Shown: positions 1 through 8,673 of the stretch, in pieces | Layout: each line of letters opens with the position of its first letter | Position numbering within the stretch: the stretch's first letter is position 1 | Assembly (NCBI GenBank): GCA_965224575.1 | Contig: CBDCZQ010000006.1 | Span: 248,001 to 312,000, forward strand | DNA: 64,000 nt | Direction: 5' to 3' | Source of the DNA: QPIN01 sp965224575 | Lineage (GTDB): Bacteria; Pseudomonadota; Gammaproteobacteria; Methylococcales; Methylomonadaceae | Translations under genes and position numbers: made by a program | Notes under the pieces: generated by a model | Databases searched by the model: none | Told to the model about the DNA's origin: nothing | What the model saw: only the letters and a program-made list of their open reading frames with translations

Positions 1-177
1 TTTAACATGTCTAGTTATTGTCCTACGAGCAGCCTCAATTTGACGAGCGGTTAATCTTCCACGTGCAATTGATTTTAATCCGTATTCTCCAAAGCTAACT
101 GAAGACCCACGTTGAGCAACACCATTATTTCTTCCTTTATGTTGCTTACGAAATTTTGTTCTTTTGGGTTGAAGCAT
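1..177 (-). CDS. rplP: 50S ribosomal protein L16 (partial, N-terminal 59 codons)
   Basis: This is the start of L16, a large-subunit protein near the peptidyl-transferase and A-site region. The visible N-terminus (MLQPKRTKFRKQHKGR, then GLKSIARGRLTARQIEAAR) matches the family. The gene runs off the left edge, so about 60% of the protein lies outside the window. It follows rpsC by 16 bases, the standard rpsC-rplP order of the S10 operon. It was too short at the edge to be picked up as a complete reading frame, but the start codon and frame are unambiguous. Confidence 0.93.
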   Translation of the reverse strand, partial: MLQPKRTKFRKQHKGRNNGVAQRGSSVSFGEYGLKSIARGRLTARQIEAARRTITRHVK

Positions 178-193
178 TATTTTGTCCCTTCAA

Positions 194-868
194 CTATTTT
201 TTAGGTTTAGTTTCATTTGATGCCATTTTGTGAGCATCCCTATCAAATACTTCTCCCTTAAAGATCCAGACTTTAATGCCAATAATCCCATAAGTAGTAT
301 TTGCCTCTGCAGTACCATAATCAATATCTGCACGCAGTGTATGTAAAGGAACACGACCTTCTCTATACCATTCACCACGAGCTATCTCAGCACCATTCAA
401 ACGACCTGCAACATTTATTTTTACACCCTCTGCTCCTAATCGCATAGTATTGGTAACAGCTCGCTTCATAGCACGCCTATACATAATTCTTTTTTCTAAT
501 TGTTGAGCAATTCCTTCTGCAACCAGTGTTGCATCTAACTCTGGCTTTCTAATCTCTTCAACATTTATTTTAACAGGCACACTCATCATTTTTGAAACAT
601 CAAGTTTCAATTTATCTATATCTTCACCTTTTTTACCGATAACTATTCCAGGTCTTGCAGTATAGATAGTTATTTGTGCATTATTCGCAGGTCTATTTAT
701 TTGTATTCGACTCACTGATGCGTGTGATAGTTTTTGTTTAATATATTCACGCACTCTAATATCTTGAAGTAAAAATATCGGATAATTTTTACTATCTGCA
801 TACCATCTTGATGTCCAATCTTTTACGATACCTAGCCGTATACCTGTTGGATGTACCTTTTGACCCAT
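194..868 (-). CDS. rpsC: 30S ribosomal protein S3
   Basis: S3 is a small-subunit protein lining the mRNA entry tunnel. The 224-residue product begins MGQKVHPTG, the conserved family start. It carries a KH RNA-binding domain with the GKKG loop at about residues 78-81 and the usual C-terminal domain (MRLGAEGVKINVAGRLNGAE). An in-frame ATG 30 codons upstream would overlap rplV and adds no family sequence, so I chose the start at 868, 10 bases after the rplV stop. The C-terminus is slightly shorter than the E. coli protein, as is common. Confidence 0.96.
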   Translation of the reverse strand: MGQKVHPTGIRLGIVKDWTSRWYADSKNYPIFLLQDIRVREYIKQKLSHASVSRIQINRPANNAQITIYTARPGIVIGKKGEDIDKLKLDVSKMMSVPVKINVEEIRKPELDATLVAEGIAQQLEKRIMYRRAMKRAVTNTMRLGAEGVKINVAGRLNGAEIARGEWYREGRVPLHTLRADIDYGTAEANTTYGIIGIKVWIFKGEVFDRDAHKMASNETKPKK

Positions 869-878
869 TTTAAAACCC

Positions 879-1214
879 CTACTCGTATTCTGAAACTTTA
901 ACTGTAATATGACATGTTCTTTTAAGTATATGATTAGCGCGACCTTTTGCTCTCGCACGAACTCTTTTCAAAGTAGAACCTTCATTTATAAATACTGTCG
1001 ACACATACAACTCATCAACATCAGCACTTTCATTATGCTCGGCATTAGCAATTGCAGATTCCAAAACTTTCATCATTATTTCAGCTGCTTTTTTTGTACT
1101 AAACTTTAATGTATTAAGCGCTTTTTCAACGGGCAAACCACGTATTTGATCTCCAACTAAACGTGCTTTCTGAGCTGACAACGGCGCACTACTAAGTTTT
1201 GCAGTAATTTCCAT
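879..1214 (-). CDS. rplV: 50S ribosomal protein L22
   Basis: L22 lines the peptide exit tunnel and helps fold 23S rRNA. The 111-residue product has the conserved core, including QKARLVGDQIRGLPVEKAL near the N-terminus. The beta-hairpin loop region GSTLKRVRARAKGRA near the C-terminus is the part that reaches the tunnel constriction. It lies between rpsS and rpsC in the canonical order with a 14-base gap to rpsS, so translation is probably coupled. Length matches the family (about 110). Confidence 0.96.
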   Translation of the reverse strand: MEITAKLSSAPLSAQKARLVGDQIRGLPVEKALNTLKFSTKKAAEIMMKVLESAIANAEHNESADVDELYVSTVFINEGSTLKRVRARAKGRANHILKRTCHITVKVSEYE

Positions 1215-1228
1215 AGTCTATATTTATC

Positions 1229-1501
1229 CTATCTTGATTTTTTATCAACAATATGACCTCTATAGGTACGAGTTGGTGAAAACTCGCCTAATTTATGGCC
1301 TACCATATTCTCAGAAATTAATACTGGCACATGTTGACGTCCATTATGAACTGCAATTGTTAAACCTAGCATATCAGGGCTAATCATTGACCTTCTTGAC
1401 CAAGTTTTAATTGGCTTTCGATTTTTATTTGCAACAGACGCATCAATTTTAGCTTGAAGGTGATGATCTATAAATGGACCTTTTTTAATTGAACGTGGCA
1501 C
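1229..1501 (-). CDS. rpsS: 30S ribosomal protein S19
   Basis: S19 sits in the head of the small subunit and contacts the A-site finger and S13. The 90-residue product starts MPRSIKKGPFIDHHL and contains KTWSRRSMI and GHKLGEFSPTRTYRGH, all diagnostic. It is in standard position between rplB and rplV, 14 bases after rplB. Nothing unusual was seen. Confidence 0.97.
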   Translation of the reverse strand: MPRSIKKGPFIDHHLQAKIDASVANKNRKPIKTWSRRSMISPDMLGLTIAVHNGRQHVPVLISENMVGHKLGEFSPTRTYRGHIVDKKSR

Positions 1502-1515
1502 TTTTTTATACCCCT

Positions 1516-2343
1516 TTATTTCATATTACGGCGTCTGATAATCATATTATCAGTGCGTTTATTTTTTCTAGTTTTATATCCTTTAGCTGGAGTTCCCCAT
1601 GGTGACACAGGATGCCTTCCTCCTGAAGTACGACCTTCACCACCACCATGTGGATGATCAACCGGGTTCATTGCAACTCCTCTAACTGTTGGCCTAATAC
1701 CTCTACGTCTTGAAGCCCCAGCTTTACCTAAGGAAATTAGATTGTGTTCTGAATTAGAAACATCGCCGACAACACCTCTACAATCAGACAATACTTTACG
1801 CATTTCTCCTGATCTTAAACGTAATGTTACATGCGCTCCATCTTTTGCAACTAACTGAGCTGAAGTCCCTGCACTACGTGCAAGCTGAGCACCTTTCCCA
1901 GGCTTTAACTCAATACAGTGAATCGTAGTACCTAAAGGCATATTGCGTAAAGGCATACAATTACCAGGTTTAACTGGAACCGTCTCAGAAGAAATTATTT
2001 CTTGCCCAACATGTATTTCGGAAGGAGCTATTATATATCTTCTTTCACCATCTTTAAATAAAATTAAAGCTATATTTGCCGTCCTATTTGGATCATATTC
2101 AATCCTTTCTACAACTGCAGGCATATCAATTTTATTTCTTTTAAAATCAATAATACGATAATGTTGCTTGTGCCCACCTCCGATATGCCTTGTGGTTATA
2201 CGACCTTGATTATTTCTGCCTCCCGACTTACTCTGTTTTTCAAGTAACTGAGCAAACGGCTTACCTTTATGTAATGCGTTATTTTTTACTCGTATTACAA
2301 ATCGAGAGCCTGGTGAAGTTGGTTTAGATTTTAGAATAGCCAT
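1516..2343 (-). CDS. rplB: 50S ribosomal protein L2
   Basis: L2 is a primary 23S rRNA binder needed for subunit association and peptidyl-transferase activity. The 275-residue product carries the N-terminal OB-like and SH3-like domains. The invariant C-terminal segment NPVDHPHGGGEGRTSGG near residues 225-240 includes the universally conserved histidine next to the catalytic centre. Its length matches other bacteria (about 274). It lies 33 bases downstream of rplW in the S10 operon. Confidence 0.97.
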   Translation of the reverse strand: MAILKSKPTSPGSRFVIRVKNNALHKGKPFAQLLEKQSKSGGRNNQGRITTRHIGGGHKQHYRIIDFKRNKIDMPAVVERIEYDPNRTANIALILFKDGERRYIIAPSEIHVGQEIISSETVPVKPGNCMPLRNMPLGTTIHCIELKPGKGAQLARSAGTSAQLVAKDGAHVTLRLRSGEMRKVLSDCRGVVGDVSNSEHNLISLGKAGASRRRGIRPTVRGVAMNPVDHPHGGGEGRTSGGRHPVSPWGTPAKGYKTRKNKRTDNMIIRRRNMK

Positions 2344-2376
2344 TCTTTACTACCGTTTTAAAATGCTGGAATTTTC

Positions 2377-2676
2377 TTATGCTGATGCAAAATCAATATC
2401 ATGGCCAGACTTAAGCTTAACATAAGCCTTCTTCCAGTCAGATCTTTTTCCTAATGAACGTCCAAAACGCTTTACTTTACCTTTCACGTTTAACACTTGA
2501 ACCGAATCAACTTCAACATCAAACATCGTTTCAACTGCTTTTTTTATTTCTAGTTTAGTAGAAACTTTTTGAACTTTAAATACAAATCTATTGTTATCTT
2601 CAGCAGCAATCGTACTTTTTTCAGATACTATTGGTGACAACAAGATGTTTTCTAAATTATTTTTTTTTATACTCAT
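2377..2676 (-). CDS. rplW: 50S ribosomal protein L23
   Basis: L23 surrounds the tunnel exit and is the docking site for trigger factor and SRP. The 99-residue protein has the family pattern SPIVSEKSTIAAE near the N-terminus and the loop VKGKVKRFGRSLGKR, where the rRNA-contacting extension lies. Its start overlaps the rplD stop by four bases (ATGA), which indicates translational coupling. Length is typical. Confidence 0.95.
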   Translation of the reverse strand: MSIKKNNLENILLSPIVSEKSTIAAEDNNRFVFKVQKVSTKLEIKKAVETMFDVEVDSVQVLNVKGKVKRFGRSLGKRSDWKKAYVKLKSGHDIDFASA

Positions 2677-3293
2677 GCCAATCGCTCTTCAATTTGCCTA
2701 ACTACGGACTCCGATGCTATCACTTTGTCTGCATTAACTAACATAACAGGATTTAACCCATCAACAGTTGAAACTTCAACATAAGGAATATTTCTAGATG
2801 CTAGAATTAAGTTATCTGTTAATATTTCAGCCACTATCACTACTCTCTTAGCATCAACATCTGTTAGTTTAATAGCCAGCTCTTTAGTCTTGGATGTTGT
2901 AGGCATAAATTCATTGCTTACAACTATTCTATCTTGCCGTAGTAATTCTGAAAGGATAGAGCAAACCCCTGCCTTATACATTTTTTTATTTATTTTTTGC
3001 TCAAATGCTCTTGGTTGTGCAGCAAAAGTTACACCACCCGAACGCCAAAGTGGACTCCTTATTGTCCCTGCTCTTGCCCGTCCAGTGCCTTTCTGTCGCC
3101 AAGGCTTCGCACCACCACCTCTAACTGCTGAACGATTTTTATGTGCTTTTGTGCCAGCACGTGCCCCCGCAAGATGTCTAACAACGAGCTGATGCACTAA
3201 AGTTTCATTAAAACTTTGTCCAAAAACTTTCTCAGTCACATCAATTGCTTTCGCTGAATCCTGACCCGATATTGCAGGTATTTGTAAAGTCAT
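2673..3293 (-). CDS. rplD: 50S ribosomal protein L4
   Basis: L4 is a tunnel-constriction protein. In enterobacteria it also autoregulates the S10 operon by binding its leader. The 206-residue product contains the extended loop (RSAVRGGGAKPWRQKGTGRA, about residues 53-72) that reaches into the tunnel and hosts macrolide-resistance changes in other species. Here the loop is intact. It is 8 bases after rplC. No rpsJ leader like that of E. coli exists here, because rpsJ follows tuf directly, so classical L4 attenuation before rpsJ is unlikely. Confidence 0.96.
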   Translation of the reverse strand: MTLQIPAISGQDSAKAIDVTEKVFGQSFNETLVHQLVVRHLAGARAGTKAHKNRSAVRGGGAKPWRQKGTGRARAGTIRSPLWRSGGVTFAAQPRAFEQKINKKMYKAGVCSILSELLRQDRIVVSNEFMPTTSKTKELAIKLTDVDAKRVVIVAEILTDNLILASRNIPYVEVSTVDGLNPVMLVNADKVIASESVVRQIEERLA

Positions 3294-3301
3294 AGTGTCT
3301 T

Positions 3302-3952
3302 TTAACCTTTATTTCTCATTTTCACAGCAGGAGTGATAACCACATCACCTCCTTTAGAACCAGGCACTGCCCCAGTGACCAATATTAAGTTTCTTTCAGT
3401 ATCTATTGAATGGATCTTCAGGTTTTGCACTGTTCTTTTAACTGCACCCAAATGGCCAGACATTTTTTTTCCTTTAAATACCCGACCTGGGGTTTGACAC
3501 ATACCAATTGAACCATTTGATCGATGGGATATTGAGTTTCCATGTGTTGCATCCTGCATTCCAAAATGATGTCTTTTTATACCACCAGCAAAGCCCTTAC
3601 CAATTGATACCCCACTGGCATCAATTACCTCGCCCTCAGTGAACAAATCCAATCCAATAACAGAACCAGACACCAATTCCTCACCCTCACCGTCATCTAA
3701 TCTAAATTCAAATAACTTCCGACCAGCTGTAACATTGGCTCCAGCATAATGCCCTGCAAGAGCCTTATTAACTTTTGATGACTTTTTATCCCCAACAGCA
3801 ACTTGTATTGCTCGGTAACCATCTGTATCAAGATTTTTAACCTGCACAACCTTATTTGCACTAACCTCTAAAACTGTAACGGGCACAGATGAGCCATCTT
3901 CTGAAAAAATCCGGGTCATACCACATTTACGACCAATAAGTCCTATTGACAT
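3302..3952 (-). CDS. rplC: 50S ribosomal protein L3
   Basis: L3 is an early assembly protein whose extension reaches the peptidyl-transferase centre. The 216-residue product begins MSIGLIGRKCGMTRIF and contains SIGMCQTPGRVFKGKKMSGH. The glutamine before TPG corresponds to the residue methylated by PrmB in E. coli. It is followed after 8 bases by rplD and preceded by rpsJ with a 43-base gap. Ordinary member of the family. Confidence 0.96.
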   Translation of the reverse strand: MSIGLIGRKCGMTRIFSEDGSSVPVTVLEVSANKVVQVKNLDTDGYRAIQVAVGDKKSSKVNKALAGHYAGANVTAGRKLFEFRLDDGEGEELVSGSVIGLDLFTEGEVIDASGVSIGKGFAGGIKRHHFGMQDATHGNSISHRSNGSIGMCQTPGRVFKGKKMSGHLGAVKRTVQNLKIHSIDTERNLILVTGAVPGSKGGDVVITPAVKMRNKG

Positions 3953-3995
3953 TTGTCAATTCCTCGTATCAAACAAACACTCTAAAAGAGCATTA

Positions 3996-4307
3996 TTATT
4001 TAAGCTTAATTTGAACATCAACGCCAGCAGCAAGATCTAATTTCATCAATGCATCTACTGTTTTATCCGTTGGTTCAACAATATCTAACAACCTCTTATA
4101 GGTCCTCAACTCATATTGATCTCTTGCATCTTTATTAACATGAGGAGAGATCAATATTGTAAAACGCTCTTTTTTAGTAGGCAGTGGAATAGGACCCATT
4201 ACTTGAGCTCCCGTTCTTTTTGCTGTTTCTACTATCTCACCAGACGATTGATCTATTAATTTATGATCAAAAGACTTCAAGCAAATCCTGATAGTTTGAT
4301 TAGACAT
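3996..4307 (-). CDS. rpsJ: 30S ribosomal protein S10 (NusE)
   Basis: S10 is a small-subunit head protein. As NusE it also joins NusB and NusG in antitermination and in coupling transcription to translation. The 103-residue product matches the family length and ends with the standard ALMKLDLAAGVDVQIKLK segment. The gene starts only 5 bases after the tuf stop, so the str and S10 operons are fused into one transcription unit here. nusG lies in the same gene cluster further upstream. Confidence 0.96.
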   Translation of the reverse strand: MSNQTIRICLKSFDHKLIDQSSGEIVETAKRTGAQVMGPIPLPTKKERFTILISPHVNKDARDQYELRTYKRLLDIVEPTDKTVDALMKLDLAAGVDVQIKLK

Positions 4308-4312
4308 TTATA

Positions 4313-5503
4313 TCACTCAATAATTGAAACAACAACACCCGCACCTACTGTGCGCCCACCTTCTCGTACTGCAAAGCGTAAACCATCATCCATAGCAATT
4401 GGATTAATCAGAGTAACTTCAACTGTCACGTTATCACCAGGCATAACCATTTCAACTCCTTCATCTAACTTAACCGCACCTGTTATATCAGTTGTTCTAA
4501 AGTAAAACTGAGGTCTATATCCATCAAAAAACGGAGTGTGACGCCCACCTTCATCTTTACTTAAAACATAAATTTCAGCTTTAAATTTTGAATGAGGGTT
4601 TATTGACCCTGGGTGTGCCAACACCTGCCCTCTCTCAACTTCTTCTCGTTTTGTACCACGTAATAACACTCCTACGTTATCACCAGCCTCACCTTGATCT
4701 AGCAATTTACGGAACATTTCTACGCCCGTACAAGTTGTTTTTGTAGTATCTTTAATCCCTACTATATCTAATTCCTCACCTACTTTAACAACTCCACGCT
4801 CTACACGTCCTGTTACGACTGTACCGCGCCCAGAAATTGAAAAAACATCTTCTATTGGCAACAAGAACGCCCCATCAACTGCGCGTTCAGGCAATGGAAT
4901 ATAAGTATCTAATGCATCAACTAACTTTCGAACTGCTGGCACACCTATATCACTAGTATCGCCTTCCAATGCCTTTAAAGCAGAACCCACAATAATTGGT
5001 GTATCATCACCAGGAAATTCATATGCATCCAACAATTCACGAACTTCCATTTCAACTAACTCTACAAGTTCGTCATCATCCACCATATCTGCTTTATTTA
5101 AGAATACAACAATATATGGAACACCAACCTGCCTTGATAATAATATATGCTCTCTTGTTTGTGGCATAGGTCCATCGGCAGCTGAGCACACCAAAATAGC
5201 CCCATCCATTTGAGCAGCACCAGTAATCATATTTTTTACATAATCAGCATGACCAGGGCAGTCAACATGAGCATAATGACGTGCTTCTGATTCGTATTCC
5301 ACATGCGATGTTGCAATTGTAATACCACGCTCGCGCTCTTCAGGTGCATTATCAATTTCATCAAAGGCTTTCGCTTCACCACCCATCGCCTCAGCCATAA
5401 CCTTAGTTAAAGCAGCTGTTAGCGTTGTTTTTCCGTGATCAACATGCCCGATAGTCCCAACATTAACATGTGGTTTATTTCTTTCAAATTTTTCTTTTGC
5501 CAT
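4313..5503 (-). CDS. tuf: Translation elongation factor Tu
   Basis: EF-Tu is the GTPase that delivers aminoacyl-tRNA to the ribosome. The 396-residue protein has the P-loop GHVDHGKTTLT near residue 19, switch II DCPGHADYV, the base-recognition motif NKADM and the C-terminal beta-barrel domains ending GGRTVGAGVVVSIIE. It follows fusA by 25 bases. This is the only tuf gene in the window. The second copy often found next to secE is absent. Confidence 0.98.
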   Translation of the reverse strand: MAKEKFERNKPHVNVGTIGHVDHGKTTLTAALTKVMAEAMGGEAKAFDEIDNAPEERERGITIATSHVEYESEARHYAHVDCPGHADYVKNMITGAAQMDGAILVCSAADGPMPQTREHILLSRQVGVPYIVVFLNKADMVDDDELVELVEMEVRELLDAYEFPGDDTPIIVGSALKALEGDTSDIGVPAVRKLVDALDTYIPLPERAVDGAFLLPIEDVFSISGRGTVVTGRVERGVVKVGEELDIVGIKDTTKTTCTGVEMFRKLLDQGEAGDNVGVLLRGTKREEVERGQVLAHPGSINPHSKFKAEIYVLSKDEGGRHTPFFDGYRPQFYFRTTDITGAVKLDEGVEMVMPGDNVTVEVTLINPIAMDDGLRFAVREGGRTVGAGVVVSIIE

Positions 5504-5528
5504 GAGTCAATACCTATATTTTTTACTT

Positions 5529-7625
5529 TTAAGAAACTTTACTAATAATAGCTTCCGCAATACTAGCAGGTGTTTCACTATATTTTTCAAACTGCATACT
5601 GTAAGTTGCTCGTCCTTGTGTCATAGAACGTAAATCAGTTGCATAACCAAACATTTCAGCCAATGGAACCTCGCAATTAACTGCAGTTCCCGCCTGCGAA
5701 TCATCCATCCCTAGTACTATGCCACGACGTCTATTTACGTCACCTACAACATCCCCTAGATAAACCTGAGGAGTTATCACTTCAACCTTCATTACAGGCT
5801 CAAGTAACACAGGATTTGCAGTTTTCGCCCCATCCCTGAAGCCAATAGACCCTGCTATTTTGAAAGCCATTTCATTCGAATCGACATCATGATACGAACC
5901 ATCGAACAAACTAACTTTTACATCAACAACTGGAAAACCGGCAACAACACCATTTTCCATCTGCTCTTTAATTCCATCATCAACTGCCGGGACAAACTCC
6001 TTTGGTATCAGCCCCTCAACAACATCATTAATAAATATATATCCACTCCCTTGCTCTAGGGGTTCGATTCTTAGAAAAACATGGCCGTACTGACCGCGAC
6101 CTTCAGTTTCTCTTATAAATTCACCTTCACATTCAACACTATTTTTAATAGTCTCTCTGTATGCAACTTGCGGCTCCCCAACATTAGCCTGCACTTGAAA
6201 CTCTCTTCGCAGCCGGTCAACAATAATTTCCAAATGCAACTCACCCATGCCTGAAATTATTGTTTGCCCTGACTCATCGTCTATTAAAGTTCTAAATGAC
6301 GGATCTTCGCGAGTTAACTTATTTAAAGCCAACAACATTTTATCTTGATCAGCTAATGTTTTTGGCTCAACCGCAACCGATATTACTGGCTCAGGAAATT
6401 CAATTTTCTCTAGTGTTATTACTGCTTTTAAATCACAGAGGGTATCTCCTGTCGTTACATCCTTTAACCCTACAGCGGCAGCTATATCACCAGCTCTAAC
6501 TTCCTTTACTTCTTCTCGACTATTCGAGTGTAACTGAACCAATCGACCTATTCGCTCCTTTCTCGCTTTAACAGGATTGAATATGACATCTCCAGTCATT
6601 AGAACTCCAGAATAAACTCTAAAGAATGTTAAAGACCCAACAAATGGATCTGTAACAATTTTAAAAGCTAATGCTGAAAAAGGCTGTTTATCACTTGCCT
6701 CTCTTTGTTCTATTTTATCTGCAGAGCCAACCATTCCTTTTATGGCCTCAACATCAGTTGGGGCGGGCAAAAAATTAATCACAGCATCCAATAAACTTTG
6801 AACACCTTTGTTTTTAAAAGCTGACCCGCAAAACGCTGGAACCAACTTGTTTTCCAAAGTTTGCGAACGCACTCCTGCTAATATTTCTGAATTTGAAAGC
6901 ACACCTTTATCCAGGTATTTTTCCAAAAGACCATCATTTGCAACAGCTGCAGCCTCAACCATTCTCTCTCGCCATTCCTCAGCAAGAACAATCAAATCAT
7001 CAGGAATATCATCTATTTTAAACACCATCCCTTGGTTTTCTTTTTCCCAATATACTGCTTTCATTTTAACGAGATCCACAACCCCTTTAAAATCATCTTC
7101 CGCCCCTATTGGTATTTGCATAATCACAGGAACTGCCGCCAGACGATCTTCTATCTGATCTATTACACGAAAAAAATCAGCACCTATACGATCCATCTTG
7201 TTAACAAAAACGATTCTTGGCACTTTATATTTATTCGCCTGCCTCCACACGGTTTCTGACTGAGGCTCTACACCACCAACCGCACAAAAAACAGCGCAAA
7301 CCCCATCTAAAACACGTAAAGAACGCTCAACTTCTACAGTAAAATCAACATGCCCTGGTGTATCAATTATATTGATACGATGGGGAGAGAATTGTTTCTC
7401 CATTCCACTCCAAAAACAAGTTGTTGTTGCAGAAGTAATTGTTATCCCTCTCTCTTGCTCTTGCTCCATCCAGTCCATGGTTGCAGCACCATCATGAACC
7501 TCACCTATTTTGTGAGATACTCCCGTATAAAACAATATTCTCTCTGTTGTTGTCGTTTTTCCTGCATCAATATGAGCCATTATTCCTATATTTCTATATT
7601 GATCAATAGGTGTTTTTCGCGACAC
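5529..7625 (-). CDS. fusA: Translation elongation factor G
   Basis: EF-G is the translocation GTPase, and with RRF it also splits post-termination ribosomes. The 698-residue product has the P-loop AHIDAGKTTTTER near residue 17, switch II DTPGHVDF, NKMDR, and the domain IV signature RGQYGHVFLRIEP. Length is close to the usual 700. It lies 26 bases downstream of rpsG in the str operon order rpsL-rpsG-fusA-tuf. This is the standard EF-G1 type, not an EF-G2 paralogue. Confidence 0.97.
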   Translation of the reverse strand: MSRKTPIDQYRNIGIMAHIDAGKTTTTERILFYTGVSHKIGEVHDGAATMDWMEQEQERGITITSATTTCFWSGMEKQFSPHRINIIDTPGHVDFTVEVERSLRVLDGVCAVFCAVGGVEPQSETVWRQANKYKVPRIVFVNKMDRIGADFFRVIDQIEDRLAAVPVIMQIPIGAEDDFKGVVDLVKMKAVYWEKENQGMVFKIDDIPDDLIVLAEEWRERMVEAAAVANDGLLEKYLDKGVLSNSEILAGVRSQTLENKLVPAFCGSAFKNKGVQSLLDAVINFLPAPTDVEAIKGMVGSADKIEQREASDKQPFSALAFKIVTDPFVGSLTFFRVYSGVLMTGDVIFNPVKARKERIGRLVQLHSNSREEVKEVRAGDIAAAVGLKDVTTGDTLCDLKAVITLEKIEFPEPVISVAVEPKTLADQDKMLLALNKLTREDPSFRTLIDDESGQTIISGMGELHLEIIVDRLRREFQVQANVGEPQVAYRETIKNSVECEGEFIRETEGRGQYGHVFLRIEPLEQGSGYIFINDVVEGLIPKEFVPAVDDGIKEQMENGVVAGFPVVDVKVSLFDGSYHDVDSNEMAFKIAGSIGFRDGAKTANPVLLEPVMKVEVITPQVYLGDVVGDVNRRRGIVLGMDDSQAGTAVNCEVPLAEMFGYATDLRSMTQGRATYSMQFEKYSETPASIAEAIISKVS

Positions 7626-7651
7626 AACAAACCTTTTAATTAATTCCTAGA

Positions 7652-8122
7652 TTACCAGCGATAATGAGAAAAAGCTTTGTTAGCATCTGCCATCTTATGC
7701 ACATCTTCGCGTTTTTTGTTTGCCGCTCCGCGACCTTCAAAAGCATCCAACAATTCGCCAGCTAGTTTTGCAGGCATAGTTCTTTCATTTCTTTTTCTTG
7801 CAGCTTCAATCAACCATCTCATCGCAAGCGCAGATCTTCTTGCTGGACGCACTTCTATAGGAACCTGATAAGTCGCACCACCAACCCGTCGAGATTTTAC
7901 CTCAACTCTTGGCTGTACATTCTCTAGTGCTTTCGATAGAACTTCAAGCGGCTCATCGTGCCCTTTAGAACCTATTAGATCCAATGCCCCGTAAACTATT
8001 TTCTCAGCCACCGACTTCTTACCGCTGAACATCAATAAATTCATAAATTTAGTTAGCATTTCGCTTCCAAATCTTGGATCAGGTATTACAATTCTTTTCG
8101 TTGCAGCTCTTCTTCTAGACAT
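7652..8122 (-). CDS. rpsG: 30S ribosomal protein S7
   Basis: S7 nucleates the 30S head and contacts E-site tRNA. In E. coli it is the str-operon repressor. The 156-residue product contains MSRRRAATKRIVIPDP at the start and GGATYQVPIEVRPARR in the core, both diagnostic. The rpsL-rpsG gap is only 11 bases and the rpsG-fusA gap is 26, shorter than the regulatory rpsL-rpsG spacer of E. coli, so S7 control at that site is uncertain. Confidence 0.96.
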   Translation of the reverse strand: MSRRRAATKRIVIPDPRFGSEMLTKFMNLLMFSGKKSVAEKIVYGALDLIGSKGHDEPLEVLSKALENVQPRVEVKSRRVGGATYQVPIEVRPARRSALAMRWLIEAARKRNERTMPAKLAGELLDAFEGRGAANKKREDVHKMADANKAFSHYRW

Positions 8123-8133
8123 TCTTTAGCTCC

Positions 8134-8508
8134 TTATGCTTTAGGCTTCTTTGTGCCGTATTTTGAACGACCCGCCTTCCTGCCATCAACACCCGAAGTG
8201 TCTAGACTTCCACGAACAACATGATAACGAACGCCTGGCAAATCTTTTACACGGCCACCTCTTATTAATACAACAGAGTGTTCTTGTAAATTATGCCCTT
8301 CACCACCAATATAACTACTTACTTCATATCCACTCGTCAGCCTCACCCTTGCTACTTTACGCATTGCTGAGTTTGGTTTCTTTGGGGTCGTAGTATAAAC
8401 ACGCGTACAAACTCCTCGCCTCTGAGGACATGCTTTCAAAGCAGGCACCTTACTCTTATCTATTTTCTTAGCACGAGGCTTACGAACCAATTGGCTGATC
8501 GTTGCCAT
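8134..8508 (-). CDS. rpsL: 30S ribosomal protein S12
   Basis: S12 is the decoding-centre protein. The 124-residue product contains TTPKKPNSAMRKVARVRL and GGRVKDLPGVRYH. The lysines in both segments, which change in streptomycin-resistant mutants, are the wild-type residues, so the allele looks drug-sensitive. It is the first gene of the str unit. The 165 bases before it hold the rpoC terminator, so transcription of rpsL must come either from read-through or from a promoter within about 45 bases upstream, where I see no convincing consensus. Confidence 0.97.
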   Translation of the reverse strand: MATISQLVRKPRAKKIDKSKVPALKACPQRRGVCTRVYTTTPKKPNSAMRKVARVRLTSGYEVSSYIGGEGHNLQEHSVVLIRGGRVKDLPGVRYHVVRGSLDTSGVDGRKAGRSKYGTKKPKA

Positions 8509-8552
8509 AAATTATCTACTCCGGTATACAAATTTTAATTGCTATACAATAA

Positions 8553-8587
8553 AAGAACCGCCATACAAACAATGTACAGCGGCTCTT
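8553..8587 (-). terminator. Intrinsic terminator after rpoC
   Basis: A 15-bp stem (8573-8587 paired with 8553-8567, G-U pairs allowed) encloses a 5-base loop. On the transcribed strand it is followed by a U-rich stretch. It sits about 90 bases after the rpoC stop and separates the rpoBC unit from rpsL. The stem is long and has no mismatch beyond G-U pairs. Confidence 0.75.
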
Positions 8588-8673
8588 AAAACACCACTAA
8601 CTGCTTTCAAACCCTTAACTTATGTTAGCCGTAGATTATACAATTCAAATACCAACAAGGTCAAGTTTTTTAT

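Noticed and set aside
869..958. Thirty extra N-terminal codons for rpsC
   Set aside because: The extension overlaps rplV and has no similarity to S3. The conserved MGQKVHPTG start is at 868.
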